Of a stretch of DNA of 64,000 bases, positions 60,122-64,000 are shown one piece after another. The notes under the pieces are model-generated. The model worked only from the letters and a program-made list of their open reading frames with translations, did no database searches and was not told the DNA's origin. A program made the translations under genes and the position numbers. Positions within the stretch are counted from its first letter, which is position 1, and every line of letters starts with the position of its first letter. This stretch comes from JAEUOS01 sp965279115 (lineage in GTDB: Bacteria; Pseudomonadota; Gammaproteobacteria; Burkholderiales; JAEUOS01): positions 2,108,001-2,172,000 of the forward strand of contig OZ257137.1 of NCBI GenBank assembly GCA_965279115.1, read 5' to 3'.

Positions 60122-61396
60122 ATGCGCGCCGAACCTCGCCGCATCGTGAGAAGCCGCTTGGCCGTGCCCCGTGCTCCCGCGCTGGCAGGCGGCAGATTCG
60201 CTTGCCCTGCCCCTTTGACCTCCGCCTACCTCACCCTCGCAGTCACCACCGGCATCCAGGCGCTGGTGTCGTTCGCGCTGCTCACGGTGCCGGTGCTCAC
60301 GCCGGACGCCGCGAAGGATCTCGGGTTCGAGCCTTCGCAGGTGGGCTACTTCGTCGGTGCCAGCTATATCGGCGCGGCTTTCAGCGCGCTGACCGCTGGT
60401 TCCCTGGTGCTGCGCTTCGGCTCGATCCGCGTCTCGCAGGTGTGCTTGGTTTTCTGCGCGCTTTCCATGCTGCTCCTGACGGTCGTGCCGCTGGCCTGGA
60501 TGCCGCTGGTAGCCCTGGTACTGGGCGTGGGCTATGGGCCGATCACGCCGGCGTCGTCGCATGTGCTGGCGCGCACCACGCCGCCGCACATGCTGGCACT
60601 GATGTTTTCCATCAAGCAGACCGGCGTGCCGGTGGGCGCGGCGCTGGCCGGGGTGATCCTGCCACCGATCATCCTTGCCTCGAACTGGCGCACCGCTGCC
60701 GTACTGGTGGCCGGCTTGTGTGTTGTCATGGCCGTCATCGCGCAGCTGTCGCGCGGCGAACTCGATGCCGACCGCGACCCGGCGCGCCGCATGGCGCTGC
60801 GCACGCTGGCCCAGCCATTCCGCCTGATCTTCGCCGACCCGGCGCTGGTGCGCATCGTCTTCACCGCGCTGGCCTACGCCGGCCTGCAGATCTCGTTCTT
60901 CACCTACATCGTCGCCTACCTGATCGACGACTTCAGCTACACGCTGGTAGCGGCAGGGCTGGCCTTGTCGATGGCCAATTTCGGCGGCATCGGCGGGCGC
61001 ATCTTCTGGGGCTGGGTGGCGGACCGCTCGCGCGCGCCTGGCACGGTGCTGGGCCTGCTGGGGCTGGCCATGGCGGCGACCGCGTTGGCCACCGCGGCCT
61101 TCGGATCAACCTGGCCGGTTGGCGCGGTCCTGGCCGTCTGCCTCGCCTTCGGCATCACCGCCGTTGGCTGGAACGGGGTGCTGATCTCGGAGACCGCAAG
61201 GCTGGCGCCGACCGGTATGGCAGGGCAGGTGTCGGGCGGCACCACCTTCATGATGTTCTTCGGCGTCGTGTTCTACCCGCCGACCTTCTCCATCCTGCAC
61301 GGCGCTTTCGACAGCTACCGGGTGCCGTTCATGCTGTTCGCCGTGCCGGCGGCGCTGATGGCCGTGGTGCAGCTGGTCTACCGGCGGCGCAAGTAG
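60122..61396 (+). CDS. MFS transporter
   Basis: Up to 424 residues with about 12 membrane helices (the first near residues 34-55). It resembles the MFS group related to cyanate/nitrate-like transporters, but the substrate is unknown. The first 30 residues before the first helix are Arg/Pro-rich and may not be translated; a TTG at 60215 is a later candidate start. It is convergent with the TAXI receptor, 15 bases away. Confidence 0.8.
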   Translation: MRAEPRRIVRSRLAVPRAPALAGGRFACPAPLTSAYLTLAVTTGIQALVSFALLTVPVLTPDAAKDLGFEPSQVGYFVGASYIGAAFSALTAGSLVLRFGSIRVSQVCLVFCALSMLLLTVVPLAWMPLVALVLGVGYGPITPASSHVLARTTPPHMLALMFSIKQTGVPVGAALAGVILPPIILASNWRTAAVLVAGLCVVMAVIAQLSRGELDADRDPARRMALRTLAQPFRLIFADPALVRIVFTALAYAGLQISFFTYIVAYLIDDFSYTLVAAGLALSMANFGGIGGRIFWGWVADRSRAPGTVLGLLGLAMAATALATAAFGSTWPVGAVLAVCLAFGITAVGWNGVLISETARLAPTGMAGQVSGGTTFMMFFGVVFYPPTFSILHGAFDSYRVPFMLFAVPAALMAVVQLVYRRRK

Positions 61397-61411
61397 CGCT
61401 GCCGCATCCCT

Positions 61412-62374
61412 TTACTTGAGCAAACCCGCTTCGCGCAGGTAGCGCGCCACGCCCGGATGCAACATGTCGGCGCGTGGCGCACCGGCTGCCGTATTGGCCG
61501 CGGTGGACTCCGCCGCCTGCGGCAGCCGCCGGGCCAGCGCCGCCTCTCCCTTGTGAACCGCCCGCGCGAGGCGATAGGCAACATCGTCAGGCAATGAGGT
61601 GCGCGCCACCACGAAGCTCCATGAGCCGACCGAGCGCATCGGCTCGGCCTGGTTGGGATAGGTATTGGCCGGCAGGATGAGCGGCTTCAGGAAATTGTGC
61701 TTCGCCACGATGCGCTCGATATCCGCAGGCGAGGGGGCGATGAAGCGCGCGTCGCCGCCCTTCATCAGGTCGATGAAGCCGGGCCAGCCGGCGCCGCCGC
61801 CCCACAACGCCGCGACACGACCGTCGCGCACCATCGCCGGCCCGTCACCGGCACGCTCGAGCAGGATCGCCTTGAAGTCGCGGCTCTGGTCCAGCCCGAC
61901 ACCGTCGAGCACATAACGCGCGAGTATCACCAGCCCCGAGCCGGCCGCGCCAAAGGCCACCGGCAAGCCGCGCAGGTCGGCCATGCTGCGAAAGGGGCTG
62001 TCCTTCTTGACGATGAAAAAGCCCGGCGACGAATACATCGCCGCGACGATCTTCATGTTGGCCGGCGGCCGGCCGATGCCGGCGAAGGCCTCGTGCGCCG
62101 CCTCGCCCTGCACCAGCGCGATATCCACCGCGCCGCTTTCCAGCAGCGGGATGTTCTCCGAACTGCCCTTGGTATTGCGCGTCTGCACCTTGAGCGTGGG
62201 GTCGGTTTCGTTGATCACCGCCGCGAAGGCATCGCCGTAGACCGGAAAGCCGCCGCCCGGCGTCGCCGTCGCCAGCGAAACCGGCGTCACAGGCTGCGCG
62301 ACCGATGGTGGCGACACGCCAAGCAGGGCGGCCGGGAACAGGAGATTGAGCATCATCTTGAATCGACGGTTCAT
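61412..62374 (-). CDS. TAXI-family TRAP transporter solute receptor
   Basis: A 320-residue periplasmic receptor of the TAXI type with a signal peptide ending near PSVAQP. It has LATATPGGGFPVYGDAFAAVIN, QTRNTKGSSENIPLLESGAVDIALVQGE, the family core. It binds a carboxylate for a TRAP transporter (DctM-like fused), which is not in this window. It diverges from the tartrate dehydratase and probably brings in its substrate. Confidence 0.88.
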   Translation of the reverse strand: MNRRFKMMLNLLFPAALLGVSPPSVAQPVTPVSLATATPGGGFPVYGDAFAAVINETDPTLKVQTRNTKGSSENIPLLESGAVDIALVQGEAAHEAFAGIGRPPANMKIVAAMYSSPGFFIVKKDSPFRSMADLRGLPVAFGAAGSGLVILARYVLDGVGLDQSRDFKAILLERAGDGPAMVRDGRVAALWGGGAGWPGFIDLMKGGDARFIAPSPADIERIVAKHNFLKPLILPANTYPNQAEPMRSVGSWSFVVARTSLPDDVAYRLARAVHKGEAALARRLPQAAESTAANTAAGAPRADMLHPGVARYLREAGLLK

Positions 62375-62553
62375 GGCAGGTTGGAAGATGAGTCGGCGCG
62401 GGCGCCGTCGCGTGCATGGCGGGATGACATCACCTGCATCATATTCCCATGCCGGCCCGTGCCGGTGCCGGCGTCCGCGGCCCTGCTGTATCGTTGCGGG
62501 ACGCGCGGGGCCGGAACACGGCGCATCACGCATGACCACCACAGGGAACGATC

Positions 62554-63717
62554 TTGAAAATCCGCGAGATTCGCGAAGTCGCCGTGCCGATCAACTCGAC
62601 ACTGCGCAACGCCGTGTTCGACTTCAGCGAGATGACCACCTCGGTGGTCGCAGTGATCACCGACGTTGAACGCCACGGCAAGCCGGTGATCGGCTACGCC
62701 TTCAATTCCACCGGCCGCTACGCCTGCGGCGCACAGATGCGCGACCGCCTGATTCCACGCATCATGAAGGCCGCGCCGGAGTCGCTGCAGGATGCCACCG
62801 GCAGCAACCTCGACCCGGCCAAGGTACTGGCCTGCATGATGCAGCGCGAGAAGCCGGGCGGCCACACCGAACGTTCGGTGGCGGTGGGCACCATCGAAGT
62901 GGCGGTGTGGGACGCGGTGGCCAAGATCGCCGACAAGCCGCTGCACGCGGTACTGGCCGAGCGCGACAGCGGCGGCAAGTGCGCGACGAAAGTACCCTGC
63001 TACGTGGGCGGCGGCTGGTATGCGCCGGGCAAGGGCATCGCCGAACTGGAAGACGAGATCCGCAGCCGCATGGACCAGGGCTACACCACCATGAAGGTGA
63101 AAGTCGGCGGCGCGCCGATCAAGGAGGACCTGGCGCGCCTGGAGGCCTCCATCAAGGTGATCGGCGGGCCGGATCGCCTAGCGGTGGATGCCAATGCCGG
63201 CTTCACGCCGGAACGCTCGATCGAATACGCCCGCGCCCTCGCGCCCTACAACCTGCGCTGGTTCGAAGAGCCCACCGACCCGCTCGACTATGCGCTGATG
63301 GCCGAACTGGCCGCGATCTACGCACCGCCGATCGCCACCGGCGAGAATCTGTTTTCCACCCAGGACGTGCAAAACCTGGTGCGCTTCGGCGGGCTGCGCC
63401 CGAAAAGCGACATCATCCAGATCGACGTGCCGCAGTCCTACGGCATCGTGCAGTTCTCGCGCACGCTCGACATGCTCAAGGCGCACGGCTGGGAGCGCAG
63501 CGCGGTTTTCCCGCATGGCGGCAACCAGATGACGCTGGCGATCGTGGCGGGCTTCGGCCTGGGTGGCTGCGAGGCTTATCCGGGCGTCTTCGGCGTGTTT
63601 GCGGGGTTTGCCGACGACGCGAAGGTGGAAAACGGCATGATCAGCCTGTCGGACCGGCCGGGCATCGGATTCGAGGCGCAGAATGAGCTCTACGCCGTGA
63701 TGAAGAAGATGGTCTGA
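62554..63717 (+). CDS. tarD: D(-)-tartrate dehydratase (enolase superfamily)
   Basis: A 387-residue enolase-superfamily enzyme. It has the catalytic Lys in MKVKVGG, metal ligands Asp in VDANAG, Glu in FEEP and Glu in TGEN, and His in FPHGG. The N-terminal MTTSVVAVITDV and the NSTGRYACG stretch match the D-tartrate dehydratase of Bradyrhizobium; the active-site strand has HGGNQM where that enzyme has HGGHQM, so the substrate may differ. It dehydrates D-tartrate to oxaloacetate. The start is TTG at 62554, with AGGGAA before it. The TAXI receptor is divergent. Confidence 0.8.
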   Translation: MKIREIREVAVPINSTLRNAVFDFSEMTTSVVAVITDVERHGKPVIGYAFNSTGRYACGAQMRDRLIPRIMKAAPESLQDATGSNLDPAKVLACMMQREKPGGHTERSVAVGTIEVAVWDAVAKIADKPLHAVLAERDSGGKCATKVPCYVGGGWYAPGKGIAELEDEIRSRMDQGYTTMKVKVGGAPIKEDLARLEASIKVIGGPDRLAVDANAGFTPERSIEYARALAPYNLRWFEEPTDPLDYALMAELAAIYAPPIATGENLFSTQDVQNLVRFGGLRPKSDIIQIDVPQSYGIVQFSRTLDMLKAHGWERSAVFPHGGNQMTLAIVAGFGLGGCEAYPGVFGVFAGFADDAKVENGMISLSDRPGIGFEAQNELYAVMKKMV

Positions 63718-63729
63718 CGCCGCGTCCCC

Positions 63730-64000
63730 TCACTCGTACTTGCGCGCGTCCTCGATTACCTTGCCGTCGTTGGGCAGTTCGCCTGGCGTCATGAACTGCA
63801 CCTCGCCGCGCAGTTTGGTTACCTCGCGCATGGTCGCGGCGATTGCTTCGGCCAGGCCGGGGATGGTCCAGTTGGCCACTTCGACCTTGAGGGTCATGCG
63901 GTCGTTGGCCATCTCGCCTTCGATCACCAGGCGCGCGCGATCCACATCGGGGTGGCGCTTGACGATTTCCGCCACATGGCCGGGCTGGACGAACATGCCC
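63730..64000 (-). CDS. PaaK-like acyl-CoA ligase (partial, C-terminus)
   Basis: The last 90 or so residues of an AMP-forming CoA ligase; the frame is open to the right edge and there is no start here. MFVQPGHVAEIVKRHPDVDRARLVIEGE and the ending LPNDGKVIEDARKYE match the small C-terminal lid domain of the phenylacetate-CoA ligase (PaaK) group. It activates an aryl or other acid as the CoA ester. It ends 12 bases from the convergent tartrate dehydratase. Confidence 0.88.
   Translation of the reverse strand, partial: GMFVQPGHVAEIVKRHPDVDRARLVIEGEMANDRMTLKVEVANWTIPGLAEAIAATMREVTKLRGEVQFMTPGELPNDGKVIEDARKYE

Overview
The window is about 64 kb of GC-rich, densely coded DNA. It fits a chromosome of a Burkholderiales-type betaproteobacterium. 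The reasons are four separate Bug/TctC tripartite-tricarboxylate receptors, a DUF1840 gene, a DUF2917 gene, RhlE with a Gly/Ala/Pro tail, a SenA/SenB pair, and many catabolic enzymes each paired with an orphan periplasmic receptor. I saw no rRNA, tRNA, insertion sequence, prophage or CRISPR array. Most genes lie in short runs of one to three.

Layout. 1-4.0 kb: the start of an IlvD/Edd dehydratase, an arylsulfatase and an MFS exporter. 4.0-7.6 kb: senB, senA and egtD, a selenoneine (selenium analogue of ergothioneine) locus, followed by an EmrE-like SMR transporter. 7.7-9.0 kb: two convergent paralogous YHS lipoproteins. 9.0-15.2 kb: an ATP-grasp protein, a YhgE/Pip membrane protein, an alpha/beta hydrolase, a small membrane protein and a Bug receptor. 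15.2-17.9 kb: an rtcB operon carrying two uncharacterised genes behind a long structured leader. 17.9-20.8 kb: a DJ-1/PfpI protein, two GST-like proteins and a FitAB-type toxin-antitoxin pair with its own palindromic operator. 20.8-28.1 kb: a Bug receptor, a quinone-oxidoreductase-like protein, an SDR and a DUF2339-DUF3999 membrane pair. 28.2-33.8 kb: a LysR regulator, DUF2917, GNAT, a CYP153-like P450 with its ferredoxin, a Bug receptor and a TauD-family dioxygenase. 33.9-41.0 kb: a ThDP enzyme, a thiol-disulfide lipoprotein, a degenerate receiver protein, an unusual SDR, rhlE, a tiny Lys-rich exported peptide, YchJ and a hypothetical protein. 41.1-43.9 kb: a GntR regulator diverging from a Bug-pdxA2 operon, with a visible promoter and operator. 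43.9-48.6 kb: DUF1840 and an RND efflux pair. 48.8-54 kb: an aminotransferase, a CYTH protein, DsrE, an NMT1-type receptor, a deacetylase and an HNH protein. 54-57.3 kb: an SDR and two acyl-CoA dehydrogenases resembling acyclic-terpene or branched acyl-CoA catabolism. 57.4-64 kb: USP, DUF4124, a BtuF-like protein, an SDR, MFS, a TAXI receptor, D-tartrate dehydratase and the end of a PaaK-like CoA ligase.

How genes work together. EgtD makes hercynine, SenB makes a selenosugar and SenA joins the two; the selenophosphate synthetase SenC is not in the window. RtcB is translationally coupled to a 66-residue basic protein and followed closely by a 290-residue unknown protein. All three sit behind a strong sigma70-like promoter and a leader of about 235 nt that holds a possible leader peptide, a long nested hairpin and an intrinsic-terminator-like hairpin just before rtcB. 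This leader and operon is my best candidate for an undescribed system. The GntR site overlaps the predicted start of the Bug-pdxA2 transcript, which suggests simple repression relieved by a substrate.
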